64,000 nucleotides of DNA from Agromyces salentinus (GTDB taxonomy: Bacteria; Actinomycetota; Actinomycetes; Actinomycetales; Microbacteriaceae). Positions 14,220 to 24,975 of this stretch are shown in pieces. A program made the position numbers and the translations under genes. The stretch covers positions 1 to 64,000 of the forward strand of contig NZ_WBIR01000017.1 of NCBI RefSeq assembly GCF_009749395.1, in the 5' to 3' direction. Positions within the stretch are counted from its first letter, which is position 1. The number at the start of each line of letters is the position of its first letter. The notes beneath the pieces are model-generated. The model saw only the letters and a program-made list of their open reading frames with translations. It did no database searches and was not told the origin of the DNA.

Positions 14220-15395
14220 TCAGAGTCGCTCGATGATCGTGGCGTTCGCCATGCCGCCGCCTTCGCACATGGTCTGCAGGCCGTAGCGGCCGCCGGACGC
14301 CTCGAGGTGGTTGACGAGCGTCGTGAGCAGCCGGGTCCCGCTCGAGCCGAGCGCGTGGCCGAGCGCGATCGCGCCGCCGCGGGGGTTCAGCTTCGCGGCA
14401 TCCGCTCCGGTCTCGGCGAGCCACGCGAGCGGCACGGAGGCGAAGGCCTCGTTGACCTCGTAGGCGTCGATGTCCTCGTGCGTGAGGCCCGCCCGCTCGA
14501 GCACGCGCTCGGTCGCCGGGACGACGCCCGTGAGCATGAACAGCGGATCGCTGCCGACGACGGAGAACGAGCGGAAGCGTGCGCGGGGCTCGAGCCCGAG
14601 CTTGGATGCGGCGTCGGCGCTCATGATGAGGGCGGCGGAGGCGCCGTCGGTGAGGGGCGAGGAGTTGCCCGGCGTGATGCGCCAGTCGAGCTCGGGGAAC
14701 CGGTCGGCGAGCGCGTCGGTCCGGAACGCCGGGTTCAGGCCGGCGAGGCCCTCGGCGGTGGTGCCGGGGCGCACGGTCTCGTCGGCGAGGCCGTCGACGC
14801 CCGGCACGGGCACGACCTCGGTCGCAAACGCCCCGGATGCCCCGGCGGCCGCCGCGCGCTCGTGCGAGCGCGCGGCGTACGCGTCGAGCTCGTCGCGCGA
14901 GAGGCCCCACTTCGCCGCGATGAGCTCGGCGGAGACGCCCTGGTTCACGAGGCCATCGGGGTAGCGCGCGGCGAGGCGCGAGCCGAACGGATCGGCGCCC
15001 GCGGCACCGGAGCCGAGGGGCACGCGGCTCATCGACTCGACGCCGCAGGCGATGACGATCTCGGCCTGCCCGGCGAGCACGGCCTGCGCCGCGAAGGTCG
15101 CCGCCTGCTGGCTCGAGCCGCACTGCCGGTCGATGGTCGTGCCCGGCACGTGCTCGGGGAACCCGGCGGCGAGCACGGCGTTGCGCGTGACGTTGGAGGA
15201 CTGCTCGCCCACCTGGCTCACGCAGCCGCCGATCACGTCGTCGACGAGTCCGGGATCGAGGTCGTTGCGGTTCACGAGCGTGTCGAGCACGCCCGCGAGC
15301 AGGTCGACCGGGTGCACGCCCGAGAGCATGCCGCCGGGCTTGCCTCGCCCGACCGGGGTGCGGATCACGTCGACGATGACGGCTTCGGTGCTCAT
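14220..15395 (-). CDS. fadA: Acetyl-CoA C-acyltransferase (thiolase)
   Basis: A 391-residue thiolase cleaving 3-ketoacyl-CoA with CoA. It has the nucleophilic Cys in '[20 protein letters not shown]', the NEAFA motif, the [14 protein letters not shown] histidine loop and the C-terminal [11 protein letters not shown] with the second catalytic Cys. Length is normal for the family. TAGGCT (15402-15407, minus strand) lies 6 nt before the ATG, so translation is probably leaderless. It is the first gene of a two-gene leftward unit with the HSD10-like dehydrogenase. The gene symbol is functional and not based on orthology analysis. Confidence 0.85.
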   Translation of the reverse strand: MSTEAVIVDVIRTPVGRGKPGGMLSGVHPVDLLAGVLDTLVNRNDLDPGLVDDVIGGCVSQVGEQSSNVTRNAVLAAGFPEHVPGTTIDRQCGSSQQAATFAAQAVLAGQAEIVIACGVESMSRVPLGSGAAGADPFGSRLAARYPDGLVNQGVSAELIAAKWGLSRDELDAYAARSHERAAAAGASGAFATEVVPVPGVDGLADETVRPGTTAEGLAGLNPAFRTDALADRFPELDWRITPGNSSPLTDGASAALIMSADAASKLGLEPRARFRSFSVVGSDPLFMLTGVVPATERVLERAGLTHEDIDAYEVNEAFASVPLAWLAETGADAAKLNPRGGAIALGHALGSSGTRLLTTLVNHLEASGGRYGLQTMCEGGGMANATIIERL

Positions 15396-15496
15396 GCTCC
15401 AAGCCTACGACCGGTGCGGTGGCCGCGCTCCTGCTCGGTGCCCGCCCCACGACCTCGTCAGGGCCGACCCTGATACGGCCGGGTGGCCCGCGCCGA

Positions 15497-17512
15497 ATGA
15501 TCGTGGGCATGACCAAGAAGACGAGACTCGCCGTCATCCGGGCCAGGCACGAGAGTGCCGCACCCGCCGTGGCCGACCGCCCCTTCATCGACCTCCTCAT
15601 GGTCGGCTCCTCCTCGGTGCTCCGCTACTGGAGCGACACCACCCGCGGACACCTGGACTTCGTCGACTCCTCCCTGATGCCGTGGGTACTCGTCGAACTC
15701 GGCGCCGACGTCTCCCGGGTCGCCCAGGCCGAGCGCGCCATCGACGCGCTGCGCGCGAAGTTCCCCGATCACGACCCGCTCGCCGGATTCGACGGGGTCG
15801 TGGTGCTCATGTACCCCGGTCGCCGCCAGATCGCCAACCCGAAGGCCGGGCAGCCGGGCGAGCCCGCCACGGTGACGCAGGACTTCGACGCGGGAGCCAC
15901 GACCGTGCGCGGCTTCCCCACGGCGGTGATCGCCGTCGCGACCGGGGACCACACCTTCATGACCCACGAGGTCGGCCACGTGCTCGGCTTCGACCACTCG
16001 TACGGCCTGCTGAACAACGGCGCCGACTGGGACCCGCGCGACGCGAATGTGATCGCCGAACCCGTCTACGGATCCCCGTACGACCTCATGTCCTCGGCGT
16101 CGTTCGGTTCTCGCTGGCTCGGCACCGGTCCCCGATGGACCTCGTCGCCGACCCGCAGCATCCCCGCGGTGGCGGGCTGGCCGAACGCCGGCACCTTCGG
16201 GTCCGCCGGACCGAACCTCTCGCGGGCCCACCTGCACCAGGAGATGCCGGAGGCCATGGCCGGCTCGGTGGTCGAGCGCCCCTTCCCGGCGTCGGGTCCT
16301 GTCTCCGTGCGGCTCCGCAGCGCCTCGGCGGATGTCGCGCGCACGGGCTCCGGCCGCCAGCCGACGCTGCTCGTCCTGCATCCGAACGGCGAACCGGCGA
16401 GCGGCGCCGGGCGCGTCTACGTCGAGTTCCGCACGGCAACCGGCTGGGACTCGGGCCTGGACGTGCTGGGCCCCGACGTCTCCCGCGAGGGCGTCGTGGT
16501 GCACTCGCTCACGGAGGTCGCGGGCGACGGCGTGCGCCCGTGGTACCGCGGCATGGTCCCGCTGAACTCGATCGACACCGACGTGGCGCTGGACGGCATC
16601 CCGCTCACCGTGACGATCGCCGGCGTCGATCCGGATCGCGAGTGGGTCGACCTGCGGGTGGCCGCCGGTGCCGCCGCCCGGGCGGTGACCCTCGCGTCAC
16701 GCCTGCGCAGCGAGGACGTGCTCGGCGCCGTCGGGGCCGAGGCCACCGAGCAGACCCCGTGCGGCGACACCGTCCGCCGCGGCACGTATGCGACGTCGAC
16801 GCTCGAGATCTTCACGATCAGCACCGCGGGGTTCGGCGGCGCCGGCGTCCCGGCCGCGATGGCGCCCACGGCGAGCTGGAGCATCGGGGGCGTTCCCGTC
16901 GGCGGCACCGGCGGAACCGCCCAGGTGCCGTTCGACGGATCCACGTTCCCCGTCGGCTACACCATCGACCCCGTGACCTTCGAGCTCGGCCTCACCTCTC
17001 CCGGCGGCATCCGACTCGGGGCCGACATCGTCTGCACCGTGAGCGACCAGGGCGGGTCGGCGAGCGCGCAGGTGCGCTTCGAGGCGGAGGGCTGGTTCGA
17101 GGGATTCAACCCCGACGACCTGCCGACGGTCATCTCGTGCTGGACGCGCCGCATCAAGGAACTCGACATCAGGGTGAAGCCCGATCCGTTCGAACGGCCG
17201 ACGCCCGATCCGGTGTTCGAGTTCGATCCCCGCGAGATCGAGCGCCTCCAGGTCGAGTTCACCCAGGGCGTGGTGCTCGAGCGACTGCAGGTGGCCGAAG
17301 CGGCCAGGCAGGCCGAGGCGGTGAAGCTCGCCGAGGCCGTGAGGCTCGCCGACGCGACACGGCTCGCCGAATCGGTGCGGCTCGCCGAATCCGTGAAGGT
17401 CGCGGACACCGTGAGGCTCGCGGAGGCGGCGAGGGCGGCGCAGTCGGCGGCGGGAATCGGCGCCATCAGGGTGCAGGACGTGCGACTCGACGTTCCGAGG
17501 TTCGACGGCTAG
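15497..17512 (+). CDS. Metzincin-like zinc metalloprotease with C-terminal hexapeptide repeats
   Basis: About 670 residues. A zinc-binding HEVGHVLGFDH motif at residues ~157-167 fits the metzincin HExxHxxGxxH pattern, preceded by 'TAVIAVATGDHTFMTHEVGH' and followed by a possible Met-turn ('YDLMSSASFG'). The middle part consists of beta-rich segments without a recognised name. The last ~70 residues contain seven imperfect 6-residue repeats (VKLAEA, VRLADA, TRLAES, VRLAES, VKVADT, VRLAEA, ARAAQS) that should form one amphipathic helix or coiled coil. No signal peptide or TM helix is visible, which is odd for a metzincin. Starts at 15497 or 15509 are equally possible. Confidence 0.65.
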   Translation: MIVGMTKKTRLAVIRARHESAAPAVADRPFIDLLMVGSSSVLRYWSDTTRGHLDFVDSSLMPWVLVELGADVSRVAQAERAIDALRAKFPDHDPLAGFDGVVVLMYPGRRQIANPKAGQPGEPATVTQDFDAGATTVRGFPTAVIAVATGDHTFMTHEVGHVLGFDHSYGLLNNGADWDPRDANVIAEPVYGSPYDLMSSASFGSRWLGTGPRWTSSPTRSIPAVAGWPNAGTFGSAGPNLSRAHLHQEMPEAMAGSVVERPFPASGPVSVRLRSASADVARTGSGRQPTLLVLHPNGEPASGAGRVYVEFRTATGWDSGLDVLGPDVSREGVVVHSLTEVAGDGVRPWYRGMVPLNSIDTDVALDGIPLTVTIAGVDPDREWVDLRVAAGAAARAVTLASRLRSEDVLGAVGAEATEQTPCGDTVRRGTYATSTLEIFTISTAGFGGAGVPAAMAPTASWSIGGVPVGGTGGTAQVPFDGSTFPVGYTIDPVTFELGLTSPGGIRLGADIVCTVSDQGGSASAQVRFEAEGWFEGFNPDDLPTVISCWTRRIKELDIRVKPDPFERPTPDPVFEFDPREIERLQVEFTQGVVLERLQVAEAARQAEAVKLAEAVRLADATRLAESVRLAESVKVADTVRLAEAARAAQSAAGIGAIRVQDVRLDVPRFDG

Positions 17513-17519
17513 GGGGAAC

Positions 17520-17558
17520 ACGGATGCCGCGTGGCAGACCTCGGCACGCGGCATCCGT
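17520..17558. terminator. Bidirectional hairpin terminator
   Basis: CGGATGCCGCGTG (17521-17533) pairs with CACGCGGCATCCG (17545-17557), 14-bp stem including the flanking A/T pair. It lies 7 nt past the metalloprotease stop and 42 nt past the stop of the convergent gapdh gene. Confidence 0.75.
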
Positions 17559-17599
17559 CGACCAGGCGGGGGCGACCGTCTCCGTCTGACTGGCTCGGC

Positions 17600-19117
<1,518 letters not shown>

Positions 19118-19325
19118 GATCTTCCTTCTCGGCCGCGGACGCGAGCAGGCGTCATCGACCAGGGTCAGGCGCGGCCGCGCGAGCGGGTGGGCAGCATCGG
19201 CCACGGTTCACTTCGGGGGATGACTCGATCGTACGGACTCCGCGCCGAGCGCGCACTGTACGGGCTGGCGGGCGGGAACGCCCGCGACCGACGCGGCGGC
19301 GCTCAGCCGGCGGGTGCGTCGGGCC

Positions 19326-19640
19326 TCAGCCGACCGGCGCGTCGTCGACGAACCGCACGTCGTGCACGGCGACCCGCTGCGGCACGCCCGCGAACACGGC
19401 GGCACGCGCCTCCGAGGCCATGTAGGTCTGCTCGAGCGCGAGGAACGCGTCGCGGTCGCCCTCGGCGCTCACCGCCCAGACGAACTCGTTCGACTCGCGG
19501 AGGCCGTAGGCGAACTCGATCGCGAACCCGGCGGCGGGCCGGACGACGGGCATCGCGCCCTGCCACCATTCGAGGAACGCGTCGTATTCGCCGTCGACGA
19601 GGGTGTACCGGCGCAGCTGGATCGTCTTCACCCGACCCAT
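19326..19640 (-). CDS. NIPSNAP-family-like protein
   Basis: A 104-residue ferredoxin-like-fold protein. 'TIQLRRYTLVDGEYDAFLEW' and 'FAYGLRESNEFVWAVSAEGD' match the NIPSNAP / dimeric alpha-beta barrel pattern (RxY.L..G....F..W....P....G....FG), ending 'VHDVRFVDDAPVG'. Function in bacteria is unknown. The start (ATG 19640 or GTG 19631) is not fixed. It stands alone between gapdh and a divergent phosphoesterase gene. Confidence 0.65.
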   Translation of the reverse strand: MGRVKTIQLRRYTLVDGEYDAFLEWWQGAMPVVRPAAGFAIEFAYGLRESNEFVWAVSAEGDRDAFLALEQTYMASEARAAVFAGVPQRVAVHDVRFVDDAPVG

Positions 19641-19763
19641 TCTGCCCTGCGGATGCCGCAGCGGACCACGACCGTTCACCCGGCCGTTCCGATCGCGACA
19701 TCCGGGCTCCCTAGCGTCGACCCGTCGAGCCGTCCAGGGCTCGCGAGCGCAGAGGAGCACCGA

Positions 19764-20969
19764 ATGACCGAGCCGTCCGGCGTCAGCCGCCGAACCATCC
19801 TGGCTGCGGGAGGGCTCGGCGCGATCGGCGCCGCCATCCCCGCCGGTGCCGCCCAGGCGAGCCCCTCGTCCGCAGGGAAGGGCTCGCCCGCCGGAAGCCC
19901 GTCGGGCCGCGCGCCGAAGCTCCGGTTCCGGGGCGACGGCACGTTCAAGGTCGTCCAGTTCAACGACACGCAGGACGACGAGCTCACCGACCGGCGCACC
20001 GTCGAGCTCATCGAGAAGACGCTCGACGCCGAGAAGCCCGACTTCGCGCTCATCAACGGCGACGTGATCACGGGCGGCTGCGAGACGCGCCTCGCGGTCA
20101 AGCAGGCGATCAACAACGTCGTCTGGCCGATGGAGAGCCGCGGCATCCCGTGGGCGGTGACCTACGGCAACCACGACGAGGACTCGCTGCCGCAGTCGGG
20201 CGTCGACGAGGCGATGATGCTCGACTTCTACCGGAGCTACGACTTCAACTACAACGCCGAGAACATCGCCGGCGTGACCGGCACGGGCAACACCATCGTG
20301 CCGATCCGCTCGGCCAACGACCGCCGTGAGGCCTTCGCGCTGTGGCTGCTCGACTCGGGCCGCTACGCTCCCGACTCGATCAACGGCCAGGACTTCGCCG
20401 GCTACCCCGCCTGGGACTGGCTGCGCATGGACCAGGTCGCGTGGTATCGCGAGGAGTCGCAGCGCCTCGAGCAGCGACTCGGCCGCAAGGTCCCCGGCCT
20501 CATGTTCGTGCACATCGCGCTCTGGGAGCACCGGTTCATGTGGTGGGGCGGCGTCGACACGAGGACCGAGGCGGATGCCGCGCGCGGGCGCACCCGTCAC
20601 GGCATCGTCGGCGAGCGCAACGAGGACGAGTGCCCCGGCCCCATCAACTCCGGGATGTTCAACGCGATCCTCGAGCGCGGTGACGTGAAGGGCGTCTTCG
20701 TCGGGCACGACCACGTGAACGACTACGTCGGCGACTACTACGGCGTGCTCCTCGGCTACGCCCCCGGCACGGGGTTCGGCGCGTACGGGCTGCCGGGAGC
20801 CGAGCGCAACCGCATGCGCGGCGGCCGCGTGTTCGAGCTGACGCAGACCGGCGACGACGTCGCGATCGCGACGCGCGTCGTCTACGCCCGCGACCTCGGC
20901 ATCGACCTCACGGCGAACGACCAGCCGATGCAGCCCACCCCGCTCGCCCGCAGGCAGGCCGCGATCTGA
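19764..20969 (+). CDS. Tat-exported metallophosphoesterase
   Basis: A 401-residue protein with a twin-arginine signal (SRRTILAAGGLGAIGAAIPA) followed by a calcineurin-like phosphoesterase domain. Metal-binding motifs: FNDTQDDE (motif I, with D-T-Q in place of the usual DxH), LINGDVI, YGNHDED, HIALWEH and GHDHVNDY. The family includes secreted Ser/Thr-phosphatase-like and nucleotide-acting enzymes (ICC-type). The ATG is preceded by AGAGGAG at good spacing and TAGCGT near 19712 is a probable -10 box, so this gene has a normal leader. The substrate is not predictable. Confidence 0.85.
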   Translation: MTEPSGVSRRTILAAGGLGAIGAAIPAGAAQASPSSAGKGSPAGSPSGRAPKLRFRGDGTFKVVQFNDTQDDELTDRRTVELIEKTLDAEKPDFALINGDVITGGCETRLAVKQAINNVVWPMESRGIPWAVTYGNHDEDSLPQSGVDEAMMLDFYRSYDFNYNAENIAGVTGTGNTIVPIRSANDRREAFALWLLDSGRYAPDSINGQDFAGYPAWDWLRMDQVAWYREESQRLEQRLGRKVPGLMFVHIALWEHRFMWWGGVDTRTEADAARGRTRHGIVGERNEDECPGPINSGMFNAILERGDVKGVFVGHDHVNDYVGDYYGVLLGYAPGTGFGAYGLPGAERNRMRGGRVFELTQTGDDVAIATRVVYARDLGIDLTANDQPMQPTPLARRQAAI

Positions 20970-21130
20970 CCCTCGAGGGTGCGGGCGGCGTCGCGTAGAC
21001 TCGCGATCGTCCAGGCGCCATTGCGCGCCGGTGCTCGCAAAAGGGGCACGAAGCCGACGGCGGCCAACGCCGGGTCGAGCGAGACACATACGGAACGCAC
21101 CACTCCGTCCCCGTCTCGAAAGGCTTCGCC

Positions 21131-22792
21131 ATGCCCACCGTGTCCGCGCACGTCGCCCACACCCTCGCCGCCCACCTCGACCACGTCTTCGGCCTCATGG
21201 GCAACGGCAACGCGTACTTCCTCGACGCGCTCGAGCGCGAGACGGCCGTCACGTTCACGGCCGTGCGCCACGAGGCGGGCGGAGTCGTGGCCGCCGATGC
21301 GCACTTCCGGGCGTCCGGGCGCATCGCGGCGGCGACGGCGACCTACGGCGCCGGCTTCACCAACACGCTGACCGCCCTCGCCGAGGCCACCCAGGCGCGG
21401 GTGCCGCTCGTGCTCGTGGTCGGCGACGAGCCGACATCCGGTCGCCGGCCGTGGGACGTCGACCAGATCGCCCTCGCCTCCGCCGTCGGCGCCCGCACGT
21501 ACACGGTCGGGCGAACGGATGCCGCGGCCACGACGGTGCTCGCGATCGAGCACGCACTCGCCTATCGCCTGCCCGTCGTCCTGGCGATCCCCTACGACGT
21601 CGCCGCCCGCGACGCGGGCGGGCTCGGCGTCGCGCCGGACCTGCACCTGCCCGAACCGCTCGCCCCGAAGGGCCCGTTCGGCGCCGCGGTCGTGGCCGAG
21701 ATCGCCGCCGCGCTGGCCGGCGCGAGCCGGCCCCTGCTGCTCGCGGGCCGCGGCGCCTGGCTCGCCGGCGCCGGCGACGCGCTCGGCGCACTGGCCGAGG
21801 CGACCGGAGCCGTGACGGCGTCCACGGCGCTCGGCCGCGGCGTCTTCCCCGACGGCCGGTTCGACCTCGGGGTGACGGGCGGCTTCGGTGCCGAGGCCGC
21901 CATGGAGCTCGTGCGCGAGGCCGACGTCGCGGTCGTCTTCGGGGCGTCACTCAACCAGTTCACGATGCGCTTCGGCGACCTGTTCGCGCCGGGCACGCGC
22001 GTCTTCCAGGTCGACGTGGCGCCGACGGCGACGCATCCGAACGTCGGAGGCTACGTCCGCGGCGACGCCGCCGTCGTCGCGCGGGCGATCGCGGACTCGC
22101 TCGACGAGCTCGGCGCCGCGGCATCCGGGTGGCGGGAGTCGGTCGACATCCCCGCACTCCGCGCGCAGCCGGCGCCCGCGCGTGCCGACGGGCTCGCCGA
22201 CGACGGCCGGCTCGATCCGCGAGCCGTGGCCCGCCGGATCGCCGAACTCCTGCCGGAGGACCGCGTCGTCGTCTCCGACGGCGGGCACTTCATCGGCTGG
22301 GCGAACATGTACTGGCCGGTCGCCTCGCCCGACCGCATGATCATGGTCGGCACGGCGTTCCAGTCGATCGGCCTCGGGTTCCCGAGCGTGCCGGGCGCCG
22401 CGGCCGCGAAGCCAGACTCGACCATCGTGCTCACGACGGGCGACGGCGGCGGGCTCATGGCGCTCGCCGACCTCGAGTCCGCCGTCCGCTCCGCCGGCGG
22501 CCGTGGCCTCGCCGTCGTCTGGAACGACGCCGCCTACGGCGCCGAGGTGAACCTCTACGGCCTCAAGGGCCTCGCGCGTGCGCCGATGCTCATTCCCGAG
22601 GCCTCCTTCGCGGGCCTCGCGTCGGCCGTCGGGGCCGAGGGCGTCATCGTGTGCGAACTCGCCGACCTCGACGTGCTCGCCGAGTGGACCGCGCGGCCGG
22701 CCTCCGAGCGCCCGTTCCTGTTGCTCGACTGCCGCATCTCGGGCACGGTCGTCGCGCCGTACCAGGAGGAGATCATCCGCGTGAACAGCTGA
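21131..22792 (+). CDS. ThDP-dependent enzyme (acetolactate synthase / benzoylformate decarboxylase-like)
   Basis: A 553-residue three-domain ThDP protein. The N-terminal PYR domain carries the activating Glu (RHEAGGVVAADAHFRASGRI), the middle domain is of the TPP_enzyme_M type, and the C-terminal PP domain has the GDGGG...NDAAYG cofactor/Mg motif ('TTGDGGGLMALADLESAVRS', 'LAVVWNDAAYGAEVNLYG'). The substrate cannot be told; the lack of an adjacent small subunit argues against a dedicated acetolactate synthase. A TAGACT -10 box lies near 20996 and GAAAGG provides the ribosome-binding site. It may be monocistronic. Confidence 0.8.
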   Translation: MPTVSAHVAHTLAAHLDHVFGLMGNGNAYFLDALERETAVTFTAVRHEAGGVVAADAHFRASGRIAAATATYGAGFTNTLTALAEATQARVPLVLVVGDEPTSGRRPWDVDQIALASAVGARTYTVGRTDAAATTVLAIEHALAYRLPVVLAIPYDVAARDAGGLGVAPDLHLPEPLAPKGPFGAAVVAEIAAALAGASRPLLLAGRGAWLAGAGDALGALAEATGAVTASTALGRGVFPDGRFDLGVTGGFGAEAAMELVREADVAVVFGASLNQFTMRFGDLFAPGTRVFQVDVAPTATHPNVGGYVRGDAAVVARAIADSLDELGAAASGWRESVDIPALRAQPAPARADGLADDGRLDPRAVARRIAELLPEDRVVVSDGGHFIGWANMYWPVASPDRMIMVGTAFQSIGLGFPSVPGAAAAKPDSTIVLTTGDGGGLMALADLESAVRSAGGRGLAVVWNDAAYGAEVNLYGLKGLARAPMLIPEASFAGLASAVGAEGVIVCELADLDVLAEWTARPASERPFLLLDCRISGTVVAPYQEEIIRVNS

Positions 22793-22872
22793 GCGGATGC
22801 CGTGGCGACGGCCTGCGGTCGGCCGGCGCCGATCGACCCGCTGCAGGTCGGGGACGGGTGACCGCCTCTCGG

Positions 22873-23265
22873 CTATGCCGGTTTCCGGAAGGACCTCCAC
22901 AGCAGCGGGGCGGTGGTGAGGAGGAAGAGGAGGAAGAGGGGCTGCGTGACGAGACCGGGGCCGGTGGCTCCCGGGATGGTCAGAGCAGCCGTCCAGTTCA
23001 CGACGACGTCGACGACCATGACGGCGCAGCCCAGCCAGATGCTCGCCCGCACCCGCAGCAGGAGCAGCACGACCAGGACGGGGTCGACGATGGTGAGCGA
23101 GACCCAGAACACCCGGACCCCGGCCGGCATGGTGCCGTAGACGGCCGCGCCCTGGGTGAGCAGCTCGATCAGGTGGACCACCGTTCCGACGCCGAATCCC
23201 GCCACCCACACCGCAAGGACCAGCGCCTCCCCGTGGGGCAACGGCGCTCGACTCCCGGACAGCAC
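22873..23265 (-). CDS. Hypothetical four-TM membrane protein
   Basis: About 130 residues with four hydrophobic helices (ALVLAVWVAGFGVGTVVHLI, VFWVSLTIVDPVLVVLLLLR, ASIWLGCAVMVVDVVVNWTA, VTQPLFLLFLLTTAPLLWRS). Unrecognised family. Two consecutive GTGs (23268, 23265) are possible starts; the second is 6 nt from TAGGCT (23272-23277 on plus, read on minus), matching the leaderless spacing used throughout. Confidence 0.6.
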   Translation of the reverse strand: MLSGSRAPLPHGEALVLAVWVAGFGVGTVVHLIELLTQGAAVYGTMPAGVRVFWVSLTIVDPVLVVLLLLRVRASIWLGCAVMVVDVVVNWTAALTIPGATGPGLVTQPLFLLFLLTTAPLLWRSFRKPA

Positions 23266-23298
23266 CACTCCAGCCTACGAGGGTGCGTCTTCTCGCAA

Positions 23299-23670
23299 TC
23301 AGTCGATGGTCTCCGCTCGCTCGGGTATGGGAACCCCGAGGCCGCGAAAGGGTTCGACGAGAACGTCATACGCCTCGTCGGCGAGCTTGGCTCGCCGCAG
23401 GACCGCGCGAGCCGCGATGCCGACGGCGGCGATGGCATCGGAGTGCAACCCGATGAGATGCCCGTCGAGCGTGCTCGCCCTCGGGAGCAGGGCAGCGCGG
23501 ATCCGACGGTCGAGTTGCGAGTTCTGGGATGCTGACGGCACGGCGAGCCCGCTCGCCTCCTTGCCCCCCTGCGAACGGAGATCGAGCGTGCGATCGTATG
23601 CCTCCGCCAGCGATTCGGGCGGAAGTGCGGTCGCCTGGTCGACGAACCTCTCCGTTGCGGCATCGAGCAT
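23299..23670 (-). CDS. Hypothetical protein, second gene of a two-gene unit
   Basis: A 123-residue mostly helical protein (MLDAATERFVDQATALPPES..., 'HLIGLHSDAIAAVGIAARAV') without recognised domain. Its ATG begins 3 nt after the stop of the upstream gene (23674-23958), so the two are almost certainly co-transcribed and translationally linked. Codon use is less biased than in the metabolic neighbours. Confidence 0.5.
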   Translation of the reverse strand: MLDAATERFVDQATALPPESLAEAYDRTLDLRSQGGKEASGLAVPSASQNSQLDRRIRAALLPRASTLDGHLIGLHSDAIAAVGIAARAVLRRAKLADEAYDVLVEPFRGLGVPIPERAETID

Positions 23671-23673
23671 CCG

Positions 23674-23958
23674 TCAGCGCCATTCGAACGAGATCAGCGC
23701 GCAGATGGCGTCGAGTGCCCGGCCCGAGAGTTCGGGATGCGCCCGGCCGACTGCATCTCGGCGCTGCTGCGCCCAGGCGAGCACGCCCTGCGCCTCGTTC
23801 CCCGGTTCTCGGAGTTCGGCATGATTCACGACCTGGGCCACACGCTCTTGGAGCACGGGATCAGCGATTCTGTCTCGATGGCGCCCCGGCACCGCGGACT
23901 CACCGTCGAACCCGACGTAGGCCACGACGGCGTCGCTCAATGCGAAATCGATCATCAT
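23674..23958 (-). CDS. Hypothetical protein, first gene of a two-gene unit
   Basis: A 94-residue cytosolic protein (MMIDFALSDAVVAYVGFDGE...ALDAICALISFEWR). GGAAG 6 nt upstream of the ATG at 23958 supports the start. The small size, tight pairing with the downstream gene and isolated position would fit a toxin-antitoxin-like or accessory pair, but no motif supports this and it is only a possibility. Confidence 0.5.
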   Translation of the reverse strand: MMIDFALSDAVVAYVGFDGESAVPGRHRDRIADPVLQERVAQVVNHAELREPGNEAQGVLAWAQQRRDAVGRAHPELSGRALDAICALISFEWR

Positions 23959-24142
23959 CTGCGTCTTCCCGCTCCAACAGCACACTCGTCTGGCCGCCCA
24001 CCCGGGCCATGCCGGGCGAGGGCCCGAGCCGAGCACCGCCCGAATCGCGCCCTGCAGTGACTCACTGTAGCGACCAACCTCCTCACGAGGCGCGCCACCT
24101 CGCACCGATGATCGTCCAACCCGTCGAGTGCGGCGTGGCGCC

Positions 24143-24158
24143 AGATCGTATACGATCT
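24143..24158. promoter_or_regulatory. GntR-type operator upstream of the hpa operon
   Basis: A perfect 16-nt palindrome, AGATCGTATACGATCT, 31 nt upstream of the hpaH start codon. The core GTATAC with flanking dyad is the typical target of FadR/FCD-type GntR regulators (GT-N-TAC class). The operon itself encodes such a regulator (27371-28126), so autoregulation is the simplest reading. Confidence 0.7.
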
Positions 24159-24189
24159 GAGGCAGACCCCGACGAAGTGGAGCTCGCAC

Positions 24190-24975
24190 GTGCTTGACCC
24201 CTCCCGCATCGAGGCGATCGCCGAGGAACTCCTCACGGCCGATCGCGACCGCAGCGTCGTGCCGTTGCTCACCGCGCGTGATCCCGGCATGACCGTCGAC
24301 GACGCGTACGCCGTGCAGAAGCTCTGGGCCGACCGGCGCACCGAGGCCGGAGCCCGCCGCGTGGGCCGCAAGATCGGCCTCACCAGCAAGGTCATGCAGG
24401 TCGCGACCGGCATCACGGAGCCCGACTACGGCGTGATCCTCGACGACATGGTGATCCAGTCCGGGGCATCCGTCGAGTTCGACCGGTTCTCGAACGTCCG
24501 CATCGAGGTCGAGCTCGCCTTCGTGCTCGCGAAGCCCCTCGCGGGACCGAACGTCACGATCTTCGACGTGCTCGACGCGACGGCGTACGTCGTGCCGGCC
24601 CTCGAGATCCTGAACTCGCACATCGAGATGGAGGGCCGCACGATCGTCGACACCATCAGCGACAACGCCGCGATGGGCGCGATGGTCCTCGGCGGCCGGC
24701 CCGTGAAGGTCGACGAGGTCGACCTGCGCTGGGTATCGGCGCTGCTGTCGCGCAACGAGGTCATCGAGGAATCGGGCGTCGCCGCGGCGGTGCTCGGGCA
24801 CCCGGCGATGGGGGTCGCGTGGCTCGCGAACAAGCTCGCGCAGCACGACCAGTCGCTTGAGGCGGGCGAGATCATCCTCGCCGGGTCGTTCACGCGGCCC
24901 ATGTGGGTCGAGCGCGGCGACACGGTGCACGCCGACTACCGAGACCTGGGAGCCGTGACATGCCGATTCGTCTGA
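24190..24975 (+). CDS. hpaH: 2-oxo-hept-3-ene-1,7-dioate hydratase (homoprotocatechuate pathway)
   Basis: A 261-residue hydratase of the FAH-like/HpaH group. 'VGRKIGLTSKVMQVATGITE' and 'PDYGVILDDMV', 'RIEVELAFVLAKPLAGPNVT', 'ALEILNSHIEMEGRTIVDTI' and 'GHPAMGVAWLANKLAQHDQS' are characteristic. It hydrates 2-oxohept-3-enedioate to 4-hydroxy-2-oxoheptanedioate, using a divalent metal. GGAG precedes the GTG start. First gene of the hpa operon; its 3' end overlaps hpaI by 16 nt. Confidence 0.9.
   Translation: MLDPSRIEAIAEELLTADRDRSVVPLLTARDPGMTVDDAYAVQKLWADRRTEAGARRVGRKIGLTSKVMQVATGITEPDYGVILDDMVIQSGASVEFDRFSNVRIEVELAFVLAKPLAGPNVTIFDVLDATAYVVPALEILNSHIEMEGRTIVDTISDNAAMGAMVLGGRPVKVDEVDLRWVSALLSRNEVIEESGVAAAVLGHPAMGVAWLANKLAQHDQSLEAGEIILAGSFTRPMWVERGDTVHADYRDLGAVTCRFV

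Noticed and set aside
15052..17589. Very long plus-strand frame covering the antisense of the thiolase and an alternative frame of the metalloprotease
   Set aside because: It is Arg/Gly/Ala-rich nonsense typical of high-G+C shadow frames and overlaps two well-supported genes in full.
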